The notes under the pieces: model-generated
Told to the model about the DNA's origin: nothing
The model's database searches: none
The model's input: the letters and a program-made list of their open reading frames with translations, nothing else
Translations under genes and position numbers: made by a program
Shown: piece by piece, positions 53,991 through 62,089 of the stretch
Position numbering within the stretch: the stretch's first letter is position 1
How the letters are laid out: the number at the start of each line of letters is the position of its first letter
From: Streptomyces bathyalis
GTDB lineage: Bacteria > Actinomycetota > Actinomycetes > Streptomycetales > Streptomycetaceae
Direction: 5' to 3'
Assembly (NCBI RefSeq): GCF_015910445.1
Contig: NZ_CP048882.1
Location: 6,941,501 to 7,005,500, forward strand
DNA: 64,000 nucleotides

Positions 53991-54641
53991 GTGCAGGAGA
54001 GCCACGAGCAGCAGGGCGGGGAGCCGGCGTGCTTCCTGAACCAGGTGTGCGAGGAGTGCGGCCGGGTGCGGGAGGACGCCTCGCGTCCTGACTGCGAGCA
54101 CTGCGGCCACGACCCGCGGGCAACCGCTGCGGCGAGCGCCGGCACCGGCAGCGGTTCCCGCCGGCGTGACCGTGACCCCGAGGGAAAGGCCCGCAACGCA
54201 CGGCCCCGCGACGGACTGGGGCGGCCGCTCCCGTACGGAGAGCAGGGCGTCCCCCGCCAGCCCGAGGGCGTGGTGCGCACTCCTGACCGGACGCTGGATG
54301 AGGCGCAGCAGCTGCTCGACGACGGCATGCCCTTCCACGCACACGAGGTGCTGGAGGACGCCTGGAAGAGCGCACCCGAGGCGGAAGCGCCGCTGTGGAA
54401 GGGCCTGGCGCAACTCGCCGTCGGGATCACGCATCTCGCCCGCGGGAACACCAAGGGCGGCGCACGGTTGCTGCTGCGCGGAGCCGAGGGCATCGAGCCG
54501 TACCGGAGCAGCTCCCCTCACGGTATCGACGTCGCCTGCCTCGCGGACTGGGCGCGCACCACCGCTGACGGCGCGGACGAGACGAACCCGCAGCACACGG
54601 GGGGGCCACCGGCGGCTCCGAGGCTCCGCGGGCAGGGCTGA
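53991..54641 (+). CDS. Zinc-ribbon/DUF309 fusion protein
   Basis: A 216-residue protein. The N-terminal 50 residues carry a zinc-ribbon-like CEECGRVREDASRPDCEHCG (CxxC, 10 residues, CxxC). From residue ~60 the DUF309 sequence begins (DPEGKARNARPRDGLGRPLPYG), with the typical helix pair TLDEAQQLLDDGMPFHAHEVLEDAWKSAP and LWKGLAQLAVGITHLARGN. DUF309 proteins are of unknown function and normally lack the zinc ribbon. The GTG at 53991 with GGGAGAAG upstream is chosen over an ATG nine codons earlier. The last ~20 residues are Pro/Gly-rich. Confidence 0.8.
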   Translation: MQESHEQQGGEPACFLNQVCEECGRVREDASRPDCEHCGHDPRATAAASAGTGSGSRRRDRDPEGKARNARPRDGLGRPLPYGEQGVPRQPEGVVRTPDRTLDEAQQLLDDGMPFHAHEVLEDAWKSAPEAEAPLWKGLAQLAVGITHLARGNTKGGARLLLRGAEGIEPYRSSSPHGIDVACLADWARTTADGADETNPQHTGGPPAAPRLRGQG

Positions 54642-54663
54642 ACCGGCCCGCGGGGCGGCGCGT

Positions 54664-55134
54664 TCACACCTTCCGGAAGTGGTACGCCTCCTCGGCGGCC
54701 GCCGCGACCTCCGCCAGGTCCGCGCCGCCCGCGGAGGCGACCACGGCGGCGATCGCCCCCTCGACGAGCGGAGCGTCCACCAGCTGGGCGTTCTCCGGCA
54801 GTTCGTCTCCCTCGGCCAGCAGTACCTTCACCGTCAGCACCGCGCTGCCGAGGTCGACCAGGATGGCCACGCCGGCCCCCGTGTCGACCTTGTGTGCGGC
54901 GGCGCTGATGAGTTCCGCGCTGGTGCCCAGGCCGCCGTCCGGCCCGCCGCCCGCGCCCTCAACCGGCGCGCTGTCCCTTCCGGCTGCGAGCCCGACGGCG
55001 AGGCGTGCGACGGAGTCGGCGACCTCCTTGCTGTGCGAGACCAGGACGATCCCGACCTTCGGTCGCTGCTTCCCCGCCGAGGACCGGGCTGCGGCCTCCC
55101 TGCCGGCAAAGGAAGCGTCTTGCTGCTCACTCAT
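54664..55134 (-). CDS. dhaM: PTS-dependent dihydroxyacetone kinase, phosphotransferase subunit DhaM
   Basis: A 156-residue protein with a single EIIA-mannose-like domain. The phospho-accepting His34 lies in VGIVLVSHSKEVADS. It passes phosphate from HPr of the PTS to DhaL-bound ADP. Only the EIIA part is present; the HPr and EI-like domains found in E. coli DhaM are absent, as in other actinobacteria. A Gly-rich stretch near residues 60-70 interrupts the domain. The start overlaps dhaL by 8 bp, so this is the last gene of the dhaKLM operon. Confidence 0.93.
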   Translation of the reverse strand: MSEQQDASFAGREAAARSSAGKQRPKVGIVLVSHSKEVADSVARLAVGLAAGRDSAPVEGAGGGPDGGLGTSAELISAAAHKVDTGAGVAILVDLGSAVLTVKVLLAEGDELPENAQLVDAPLVEGAIAAVVASAGGADLAEVAAAAEEAYHFRKV

Positions 55135-55759
55135 CGGCGACCGCCCCGGCCAGAGCCGTGAAGAGCAGCGCGGAGGAGGTCGCGCCAGGGTCCTTGTGCC
55201 CGATGCTTCTCTCGCCGAGATAGCTCGCCCGCCCCTTGCGCGCCCGCATCGGCACGGTCGCCAGCGCGCCCTCGTCGGCGGCGGTGCGGGCCGCGCCGTA
55301 GGGGTGGGGCCCGCCCGCGGCCAGGGCCTCCACGCCGGGGTAGAGCGCGTCCAGCATCGTCTTGTCTCCCAGGGCGGCACCGCCCAGCTGCGCCACGGCG
55401 TCGACGCCGATGCGCATGGCCTCGGCCAGCTGGCTGCCCGTCACCCGGTCCGCGTCGCCGAGGGCCTTGCCCGTGCGGCGCAGAAGTGTCCCGTACAGCG
55501 GGCCGGACGCACCGCCGACGCTGGAGACCAACTGCCGTCCGGCGAGGATCAGTACGGCCCCGGGCGCCGAGGGCGACTCCTTACCCAGAGCAGTCACCAC
55601 AGCGGCGAATCCGCGCTGCAGGTTGCTGCCGTGGTCCGCGTCGCCGATGGCCGAGTCGAGTTCGGTGAGCAGGTCCGCTTCCCGCTCCACGGAGGCGGCT
55701 GCGGCGGTGAGCCAGCGGAAGACGGTACCGGCGTCCAGCTCATCGGTCAGGTCGGTCAA
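55127..55759 (-). CDS. dhaL: Dihydroxyacetone kinase ADP-binding subunit DhaL
   Basis: A 210-residue DhaL protein. The Mg-ADP-binding Asp residues 35, 40 and 42 are in ELDSAIGDADHGSN, and the helical barrel (SSVGGASGPLYGTLLRR, IGHKDPGATSSALLF) is complete. It transfers phosphate from its bound ATP to dihydroxyacetone on DhaK. It overlaps dhaM by 8 bp and follows dhaK after 76 bp. Length and motifs are normal for the PTS-dependent type. Confidence 0.95.
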   Translation of the reverse strand: MTDLTDELDAGTVFRWLTAAAASVEREADLLTELDSAIGDADHGSNLQRGFAAVVTALGKESPSAPGAVLILAGRQLVSSVGGASGPLYGTLLRRTGKALGDADRVTGSQLAEAMRIGVDAVAQLGGAALGDKTMLDALYPGVEALAAGGPHPYGAARTAADEGALATVPMRARKGRASYLGERSIGHKDPGATSSALLFTALAGAVADE

Positions 55760-55835
55760 GACAACTCCCTCTTCAGGACCGAGGGCCGTTCCCGGAACGG
55801 CGACCGCGGCCCGGCCCGGTGCTCATGACTCATCT

Positions 55836-56828
55836 TCAGCAACCCCAGCGAAGCGCCGGCGTGTTCACCGGGGCGTCGTACAGCCGCAGGATCTCCTCGT
55901 CGGCCCGGCACAGTGTCACCGAGGCTCCCGCCATGTCCAGCGAGGTGACGTAGTTGCCGACGAGGGTACGGGCGACCGGCACCCGGCGCTCGTCCAGGAC
56001 TCGCCGGACCTCGGCGCAGAATCCGTAGAGCTCGAGCAGGGGAGTGGCGCCCATGCCGTTGACGAGGACCAGTACGGGACCGTCCGGCTCCAGGTCGGTC
56101 AGCACGGCGTCCAGGGCGAAGTCGGCGATCTCTCCGGAGGTCATCATCGGGCGGCGCTCACGGCCGGACTCGCCGTGGATGCCGATGCCGAGCTCCAGCT
56201 CACCCGGGGGCAGGTCGAAGGTGGGGCTGCCCTTCGAGGGCGTCGTGCAGGGGGCGAGCGCCACACCGAAGCTCCGCGAGGAGTCGGCGACCTGACGGGC
56301 GATCGCCTCCACACGCTCCAGCGGCGCACCCTCGTCGGCGAGCGCTCCCGCGACCTTCTCGACGAACAGCGTCGCGCCGGTGCCGCGGCGTCCGGCGGTG
56401 AACTCGCTGTCGGTGACGGCGACATCGTCCTGGACGAGGACCTTGCCCACCTGGATGCCCTCGTCCTCGGCCAGCTCCGCGGCCATGTCGAAGTTGAGCA
56501 CGTCGCCGGTGTAGTTCTTCACGACGAACAGGACGCCCTTGCCGCTGTCCACGGCTGCCGCGGCGCGCGTCATCTGGTCGGGAACGGGGGAGGTGAAGAC
56601 CGCGCCGGGACAGGCGGCGTCGAGCATGCCCCTGCCGACGAAGCCGTTGTGCAGGGGCTCGTGGCCGGAGCCTCCGCCGGAGACCAGGCCCACCTTGTCG
56701 GCCACGGGGGCGTCACGCCGCACCACGACGCGGTTCTCCACGTCGACCGTCAGCTCGGGATGCGCGGCGGCGATCCCCCGCAGGGCGTCCGCGACGACGC
56801 TTTCCGGCACATTGATCAGCATCTTCAT
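55836..56828 (-). CDS. dhaK: Dihydroxyacetone kinase substrate-binding subunit DhaK
   Basis: A 330-residue DhaK protein. GLVSGGGSGHEPLHNGFVG binds substrate, and His218 in LELGIGIHGESG is at the position of the His that covalently binds dihydroxyacetone in E. coli DhaK. It is the first gene of the operon dhaK-dhaL-dhaM. The ATG at 56828 has GGAGG 5 nt upstream. The product, dihydroxyacetone phosphate, enters glycolysis. No DhaR-type regulator is adjacent; control probably comes from elsewhere. Confidence 0.96.
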   Translation of the reverse strand: MKMLINVPESVVADALRGIAAAHPELTVDVENRVVVRRDAPVADKVGLVSGGGSGHEPLHNGFVGRGMLDAACPGAVFTSPVPDQMTRAAAAVDSGKGVLFVVKNYTGDVLNFDMAAELAEDEGIQVGKVLVQDDVAVTDSEFTAGRRGTGATLFVEKVAGALADEGAPLERVEAIARQVADSSRSFGVALAPCTTPSKGSPTFDLPPGELELGIGIHGESGRERRPMMTSGEIADFALDAVLTDLEPDGPVLVLVNGMGATPLLELYGFCAEVRRVLDERRVPVARTLVGNYVTSLDMAGASVTLCRADEEILRLYDAPVNTPALRWGC

Positions 56829-57125
56829 TGATACCTCCGAGTGAGCGTAACACTGTCCCTCTGGCCAGTATTACTACAGGTAGGAGCCGAAATGGCGACT
56901 GCGTCGTCCGGCCGTCCCGAGTGCGTGGAACGGCCCCGGTGGGAGGGTCGCCGCCGCGCCGAGAGGTCCGTCTGACCACCTGTCAGGAGACCCCTGGAAG
57001 CTCGGGCCGCGACCCTGCCCGGCTGCACACGTACAGCCTGCCCCACACGGAGACCGCCGCGGCGGTCCGTGCCGCCCTCGCGGCGGGTCTCCCTGCGCGG
57101 CCCGCGGCCGGGAGCGCCGGAGCCG

Positions 57126-58052
57126 TCAGCCGAGTTCGAGGCTGGTGACACCGAAGACGCGCTCCGCCCGTGTGACGGGAGGCTCGCCCTTGTACATGCG
57201 CACCGTTCCGGAGCCGTGCGCCAGGCCACGGCTCGTGGCGAGGGCGACGGCCGCCTCATGTGTCTCAGGGATGTCGACATGGACCTCGTCGTCCGGGCTG
57301 AGGTGTGCGATGAGCGTGTCGAAGAGGGCCTCGGCGATCTCCGGGGTGTCGGCGAAGAGAGGCCCGATGCGGTGGCCGTCCCTGGCCTGCCGGATCACGC
57401 CGTAGCCTGCCGGTTCACCAGCGCGTACGTAGACGTGTGCACGGTGTCCGGGCGCACTCAGCCACCGCTCGAGGAAGGCCTTGCGGGGTGCGGGGAAGCA
57501 CACTTCGTCGTACGCCGCGATCGCCTTGAGGTGATCCTCCGTCACGGGCTCGACGGCCGGCGACGGGACGCCCGGAGACGTGGGGCGCCCGCCGTATCGC
57601 CCCGTGCGGTAGGCGGCGGTGAAGCCCGAACGCCGGTAGGTGTCCTCCTGGGCCGGGACCGCGTCGAGGCCGATGGTCCTGCCGCCGGCGTGCGGCAGTG
57701 CCGCCCGCCACGTGGCCATGCCCAGGCCCTTCCCCCGCAGTTCGGGATGGACCAGGTAGTAGCCGAGGAAGGCGAAGTCGTCGGAGTAGTTCACGATGGA
57801 GACGGCCGACACGAGCCTGCCGTCCTGGCGCCCCAGGAAGAAGCCGTCTGGGTCGGTCGGGTGGAAGCAGGCCGTGTCGCCCAGGCCCGGGTTCCACTGC
57901 TCCTCGGCCGCCCACTCCTCGACCTGGAGCCATTCCTCCGACGAGGCGCGCGTGACGCCGAGTCCGTCCACGCCGCCGTCAGGTGAGCCGGCCGCAGCGG
58001 TGGCCCCGGCTCCCGAGGGCTGCTGCGAGGCGTCGTCGCCGAGAGGTTCCAT
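57126..58052 (-). CDS. GNAT-family acetyltransferase with YitH-type C-terminal domain
   Basis: A 308-residue protein. After a ~30-residue polar leader the first GNAT domain has motif A (YYLVHPELRGKGLGMATWRAAL); from residue ~160 a second domain resembles the Acetyltransf_18/YitH type (AYDEVCFPAPRKAFLERWLSAPGHRAHVYVR, RMYKGEPP). The substrate is unknown. The ATG at 58052 is chosen because purine-rich AAGGAAAGGA lies upstream. It runs in the same direction as the permease gene but a strong hairpin lies between them, so any co-transcription would be by readthrough. Confidence 0.9.
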   Translation of the reverse strand: MEPLGDDASQQPSGAGATAAAGSPDGGVDGLGVTRASSEEWLQVEEWAAEEQWNPGLGDTACFHPTDPDGFFLGRQDGRLVSAVSIVNYSDDFAFLGYYLVHPELRGKGLGMATWRAALPHAGGRTIGLDAVPAQEDTYRRSGFTAAYRTGRYGGRPTSPGVPSPAVEPVTEDHLKAIAAYDEVCFPAPRKAFLERWLSAPGHRAHVYVRAGEPAGYGVIRQARDGHRIGPLFADTPEIAEALFDTLIAHLSPDDEVHVDIPETHEAAVALATSRGLAHGSGTVRMYKGEPPVTRAERVFGVTSLELG

Positions 58053-58084
58053 GCCTTGTGTCCGTCCTTTCCTTGATGGGTGCG

Positions 58085-58115
58085 GCCGGCGGGCCGGCAC
58101 GGCCGGCCCGCCGGC
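58085..58115. terminator. Strong hairpin terminator after the permease gene
   Basis: GCCGGCGGGCCGGC (58085-58098) and GCCGGCCCGCCGGC (58102-58115) form a perfect 14-bp stem with a 3-nt loop. It lies 7 bp beyond the permease stop on the minus strand and before the downstream GNAT start. Confidence 0.8.
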
Positions 58116-58121
58116 GCATCG

Positions 58122-59660
58122 TCAGATCAGGTCCATGGCCGCCACTTCGTCGGGACGGCCGTAGCTGACGGGGCCCTGGAAGCGCCTGCGGGCGGTGGCG
58201 AACCACCACACCGTCGCGATGATCAGGACCACGGCCAGTGCGATCGGCGCGTAGTTGAAGTTCGACGCGGTGATCGGCGCGGCGTGCGGCAGCATGAACA
58301 GCACGTTGCTGACGAGGATCCACACCACGGCGAGGATCCCGATCGGCTTGCCCCAGCGCCCGAGGTGCCACGGGCCGGGCTGGAAGTCGCTCAGCCGCAG
58401 GCGGAGGTAGATGGGTACCGCGTAGGCGAGGTAGAGCCCGACGACGTTGACGCTGACGATGGCGGTGAACGCCGTCTCCGACCACCAGCCCGGGATGACC
58501 AGGACCAGGGAGCACGCCGCGGCGAGCCACACGGCCTTGACGGGCGTACGCGTACGGGGCGAGACCGAATGCCACCAGCGGGAGCCGGGCATCGCGCCGT
58601 CACGTGAAAAGGCGAAGATCTGCCGGGTGTTGCTGGTCATGTTGGCCAGACCGCAAAAGAGCATCGCGCCGATCACGATGAGGAGCAGAAGCTTGGCTGT
58701 GCCCATGCCAAGTGCGTCGAGGAGAATCTGCACGGGCGGAGCGTCCGCCGCCGCTTCCTTGTCGTAGTCACGGATCGCGAAGACCAGCGCGAGCATGAGG
58801 ACGAGACCTGTGATCGCGGAGTAACCGATTGCACGCATGATGCCACGCGGCGCGTTCACTGTGGCCTGAACGGTCTCTTCTGACATGTGGAAACTGCCGT
58901 CGAAGCCGGTAAAGGTCCAGCTCGTGACGAGCAGGCCCAGCATGCCGCCGTAAAGGGCGCTCGTGAAACCGGTGTTGTTGGCGAAGTGCGTCACGAAGGA
59001 GGCCGACTGATGGTGGTCGGGCATCACTGTCAGTGCAGTGACGATTACCACCATTCCGATGAGCAGCCACCACACCGAGATGCGGTTGAGTATGGCGACG
59101 AGGTGCACCGTGTAGGTGTTCGCGAGTCCCTGGAGCAGCAGGATCACCGCGGTGATGAGCACGGTGCGCTGCCCCGTGACCTCGTAGGACGGCCACTGCA
59201 TCGCCAGGAACGCCTGGATGAAGGTGGCGGCCGCGTAGCCCGTCGCCGCCGTGCCTCCCACCTGGCCGACGAAGTTGAGCCAGCCCGTGTACCAGGACCA
59301 TGCGCCCTTGTGCTTCTTGGCGAGTTTTCCCGCGGAGAAATACAGGGCACCACTGGTCGGATAAGCGGAAGCGATCTCGCCCATCGACGCGCCGATGAAC
59401 AGAACCATCACCGAGACGCTGATCCAGCCGAATACCAGAATCAGCGGGCCGCCCGCATTCATCCCGAAACCGAACGAGGAGAAAATCCCGGAGATGATGT
59501 TGATGATGGTGAATGAGATCGCGAAATTGTCGAACGCGCGGAATCGGCGCGTGAGTTTCCGCGGATAACCCATCGCATGCAACGTGGCATCATCGTCGAG
59601 AGCGGCAGGCGCTTCGCGCTGTCGTATTCTCGTGCGGCTTGCGAAGGCGGAGTCGGACAC
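58122..59660 (-). CDS. APC-family amino-acid permease
   Basis: A 512-residue permease with 12 predicted hydrophobic segments. After a ~30-residue cytoplasmic start comes MGYPRKLTRRFRAFDNFAISFTIINIISGIF, typical of the GABA/choline/BAT1-like branch of the amino acid-polyamine-organocation superfamily, and later TGFDGSFHMSEET and NTRQIFAFSRDGAMPGSRW. It probably imports an amino acid or GABA. The GTG at 59660 follows AAAGGTC. It precedes the GNAT gene, separated by a hairpin terminator. Confidence 0.93.
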   Translation of the reverse strand: MSDSAFASRTRIRQREAPAALDDDATLHAMGYPRKLTRRFRAFDNFAISFTIINIISGIFSSFGFGMNAGGPLILVFGWISVSVMVLFIGASMGEIASAYPTSGALYFSAGKLAKKHKGAWSWYTGWLNFVGQVGGTAATGYAAATFIQAFLAMQWPSYEVTGQRTVLITAVILLLQGLANTYTVHLVAILNRISVWWLLIGMVVIVTALTVMPDHHQSASFVTHFANNTGFTSALYGGMLGLLVTSWTFTGFDGSFHMSEETVQATVNAPRGIMRAIGYSAITGLVLMLALVFAIRDYDKEAAADAPPVQILLDALGMGTAKLLLLIVIGAMLFCGLANMTSNTRQIFAFSRDGAMPGSRWWHSVSPRTRTPVKAVWLAAACSLVLVIPGWWSETAFTAIVSVNVVGLYLAYAVPIYLRLRLSDFQPGPWHLGRWGKPIGILAVVWILVSNVLFMLPHAAPITASNFNYAPIALAVVLIIATVWWFATARRRFQGPVSYGRPDEVAAMDLI

Positions 59661-59784
59661 GGTCGGACCTTTCTTGTATGGACATCGGGAGCTTCGTCGC
59701 GATCGGTGCGGAGAGCGCGCGGCGCCTCAGGGCAGGGGCGGCCACGGACTCTGTGCCGTCGCAGGCGCGGAAGTGCGGGCCACG

Positions 59785-60741
59785 TCAGCGCGAGCCCGGT
59801 ACGGGGAGCCCGCACGCGAGACGTGCCTTGCTGAGCTGCTCCTCGGGGTCGCCGAGCGCGCTCCACGGCATCCGTGAGGCGTAGGGCCCCATCGCCGCGA
59901 AGACCGGACGGGCCTCGAACTCGCAGTGCGCCATGATCAGTGCGTGTGCCAGGTACGCCAGGTCCAGCACCGGGGTGAACTCGTAGCTCGCGACCTGCGG
60001 CAGCCAGTGCTGGTACGCCCCCAGCGCGGTGGCCTTCCACTGGGGCTGCTCCCACGTGCGGTCGGCCAGGAGCGAAGTGGGGTCGTGCTCCTCGACCAGC
60101 GCCACCAGGGGCAGGAGTCTCAACGCGGAGGACGCCGGGGCCCGTTGGCCGAGGAACGCGGCGACGTCCCAGGCGGCCTTGCCGGAACCGCCGTAGCGGG
60201 CGAAGAAGAAGGACAGGAACCGGTGATGGGCCTCCCTGTGCCACGGGTCGAGCCGCAGGATGTGCGAGAAGAGCGACCAGGGGCCCTCGGGCGAGGTGAG
60301 CAGACCCTGCGGTGCCGGGTCACGGGGCCGCTGGAGCCGGGCCAGCGAGAGCTGGGTGACCCAGGGTGTCGGGTCCCTCGGTGCCATCAGCGCCGCTCGC
60401 TGGCATGCGGCGAAGGCGATGCGGCCGAGGTCGCCGGCGCGGCGGTCCTCGGTGTCCGCCGCGCGCAGTGCGCGCAGCGAGGAGACCCGCGCCCACAGCA
60501 GCGCCGCCTCCTTGCTGGGCTCCTCGGCCAGCCAGCGTTCCGCGAGGTCGGAGTCGCACGCCTCGGAGGCGAGCACGAGTGAACGGTGGGCGCGCAGGCC
60601 GAAGTCCCGCTGAGCGTCCTTCAGCACCTCGTGCGAGCTGAGGTAGCGGCCCGCGCGCACATCCACGCATGCTCGTGCCAGCTGACGGTCATCGGCCGCC
60701 GGGTGCCACACGTACTGCCCCTCGAAAAAGCCAGCGGTCAT
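59785..60741 (-). CDS. Conserved hypothetical alpha-helical protein
   Basis: A 318-residue soluble protein. It is rich in Ala/Arg/Leu helices with TPR-like pairs: RYLSSHEVLKDAQRDFGLRAHRSLVLASEA, ALLWARVSSLRALRAADTE and DPWHREAHHRFLSFFFARYGG. I do not recognise a named family; similar proteins appear in Streptomyces. The ATG at 60741 has CAGGAGAGC upstream. It runs in the same direction as the permease gene 124 bp downstream. Two small palindromes sit in its promoter region (60791-60828). Confidence 0.75.
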   Translation of the reverse strand: MTAGFFEGQYVWHPAADDRQLARACVDVRAGRYLSSHEVLKDAQRDFGLRAHRSLVLASEACDSDLAERWLAEEPSKEAALLWARVSSLRALRAADTEDRRAGDLGRIAFAACQRAALMAPRDPTPWVTQLSLARLQRPRDPAPQGLLTSPEGPWSLFSHILRLDPWHREAHHRFLSFFFARYGGSGKAAWDVAAFLGQRAPASSALRLLPLVALVEEHDPTSLLADRTWEQPQWKATALGAYQHWLPQVASYEFTPVLDLAYLAHALIMAHCEFEARPVFAAMGPYASRMPWSALGDPEEQLSKARLACGLPVPGSR

Positions 60742-61305
60742 GCTCTCCTGCCGAATCTGCTGTCTCTGCCGATGCCATCCCAATGTGCACAATTCGGGCA
60801 AACCGAATTCGACCGGAACGTGTCCGGTGCCCGGCAGCAACGCACACCCTACTCAGCGTCATGACCGACCGGAACCACTATTCCCTATCACTCCGGTCTC
60901 GAAGTCCTCTTTTCTGCCCGTTCCGCCCCGGCTTTGCCGCCGCAAGGGTGAGGGAGGGTATGTGCTGAGCATATGTCAGCCCCTCGCGGCACTATTTGCG
61001 TTGAGCGGAACGGGTCCCTCCGGGGTTGAACGCACGTCGCATGCGACTGTGCGGTCGGCGGGGTCGGGGAGGTCCCCGGGTGTTCCTCAAGTCCCTCTCT
61101 CCGGAAGGTCTGTTCGAAGAACGCGCACGGGAAAACAGTACGTTGAATGCCGAACTGCTTTGATTCTCAGGGGAGTTGGAGTGGAAGGCCGCTGCCCGGA
61201 GTGCGAGCCCCGTGTCGCTGCCCGGATCGGCGTTGTGTCGGGAGAGTCCGAAAACCTGCATTTCCTGATACTTTCCGGGCCTATCGGAGCTAGAGGAGGC
61301 GCGCG
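60742..61305. promoter_or_regulatory. 564-bp intergenic region before the MgtC-like gene
   Basis: No gene is supported here. Near its left end are two adjacent inverted repeats: AATTCGG-GCAAA-CCGAATT (60791-60809) and ACCGGA-ACGTG-TCCGGT (60812-60828), about 50-90 bp before the divergent start at 60741. The right part precedes the MgtC-like gene; its Shine-Dalgarno is GAGGAGG, directly before the start. I looked for a magnesium riboswitch-like leader and saw no convincing fold. Confidence 0.4.
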
Positions 61306-62067
61306 ATGGGGCTGGCGGCTCCGCTGTGGGATGTGTACAACCATCAGGGCTGGTCCCAGCTGGGGGAGTTGGGCCTCGCGCTGGTGCTCTCGACCCTCAT
61401 CGGCTGGGAAAGGGGCTCGCGGCAGAAGAGCGCCGGGCTGCGCACGCACGCGCTCGTCGGTATCGCCAGTGCCCTGATGATGCAGATCTCCCAGTTCGGC
61501 TTCAGCAGCGTGCTGGGCACCCAGGACGTCTCCTTCGACCCTTCCCGGGTCGCCTCGCAGATCATCGCCGGTATCGGCTTCATCGGCGGTGGGCTGATCT
61601 TCGTACGCCGCGACGCGGTGCGGGGCCTCACCACCGCCGCGACGGTCTGGCTCACCTGTGCCGTGGGCATGGCCTGCGGCGGGGGCCTCGGCGTCCTGGC
61701 GGCGGTGACCACCGCACTGCACTTCGTCGTCATCCGCGGCTATCCGCTCGTCGCCGCCCGGCTCTCCACCGGGCCCACGCTCAGGGCGTCCACGGTCCGG
61801 CTGCGCTACCGCACCGGAGAGTCCCTGCTGCCCCGGCTGATGGAGATCTGCACCAACCGGGGATTCCGCATCCTCGGCGTCAGCGTGGACAGGGTGCCGA
61901 GACCCGAGGAAGCCGCCGCAGCGGAACGTGCGGGCGCGGAGACCGCGGCGCACGTGGCGCTCCGGCTGGAGGGCACGGCCGACGTGCGCGAGTTGGCCTC
62001 GGAGATCTTCGGCACCGAAGGAGTGCTGGGCATGGAGGTCTCGACGGACTCCGATCCGGACGAATGA
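61306..62067 (+). CDS. MgtC/SapB-family membrane protein
   Basis: A 253-residue protein. The N-terminal half has four to five membrane segments with the MgtC signature GWERGSRQKSAGLRTHALVGIASALMMQ and QIIAGIGFIGGGLIFVRRDAVRGLTTAATVW; the C-terminal ~90 residues form an ACT-like soluble domain. MgtC proteins modulate membrane ATPase activity and help growth at low magnesium or in hosts. The ATG follows GAGGAGG. The oxidoreductase gene begins 22 bp after its stop, so the two are probably co-transcribed. Confidence 0.93.
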   Translation: MGLAAPLWDVYNHQGWSQLGELGLALVLSTLIGWERGSRQKSAGLRTHALVGIASALMMQISQFGFSSVLGTQDVSFDPSRVASQIIAGIGFIGGGLIFVRRDAVRGLTTAATVWLTCAVGMACGGGLGVLAAVTTALHFVVIRGYPLVAARLSTGPTLRASTVRLRYRTGESLLPRLMEICTNRGFRILGVSVDRVPRPEEAAAAERAGAETAAHVALRLEGTADVRELASEIFGTEGVLGMEVSTDSDPDE

Positions 62068-62089
62068 ACCTGTGCCGGAAGCCCGGGAC

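Noticed and set aside
56829..57125. Possible small plus-strand gene between dhaK and the GNAT gene
   Set aside because: The open frame has no ribosome-binding site or recognisable sequence and overlaps the GNAT 3' end; the 297-bp gap is probably the dhaK promoter region.
61100..61305. Magnesium riboswitch-like leader upstream of the MgtC-like gene
   Set aside because: No multi-helix fold or conserved core could be recognised by eye; an Infernal/Rfam search would be needed to support it.
60740..61477. 245-codon plus-strand frame in the long intergenic region before the MgtC-like gene
   Set aside because: Cys/Arg/Ser-rich with no domain, no good start context, and it runs into the MgtC-like gene in the wrong frame.
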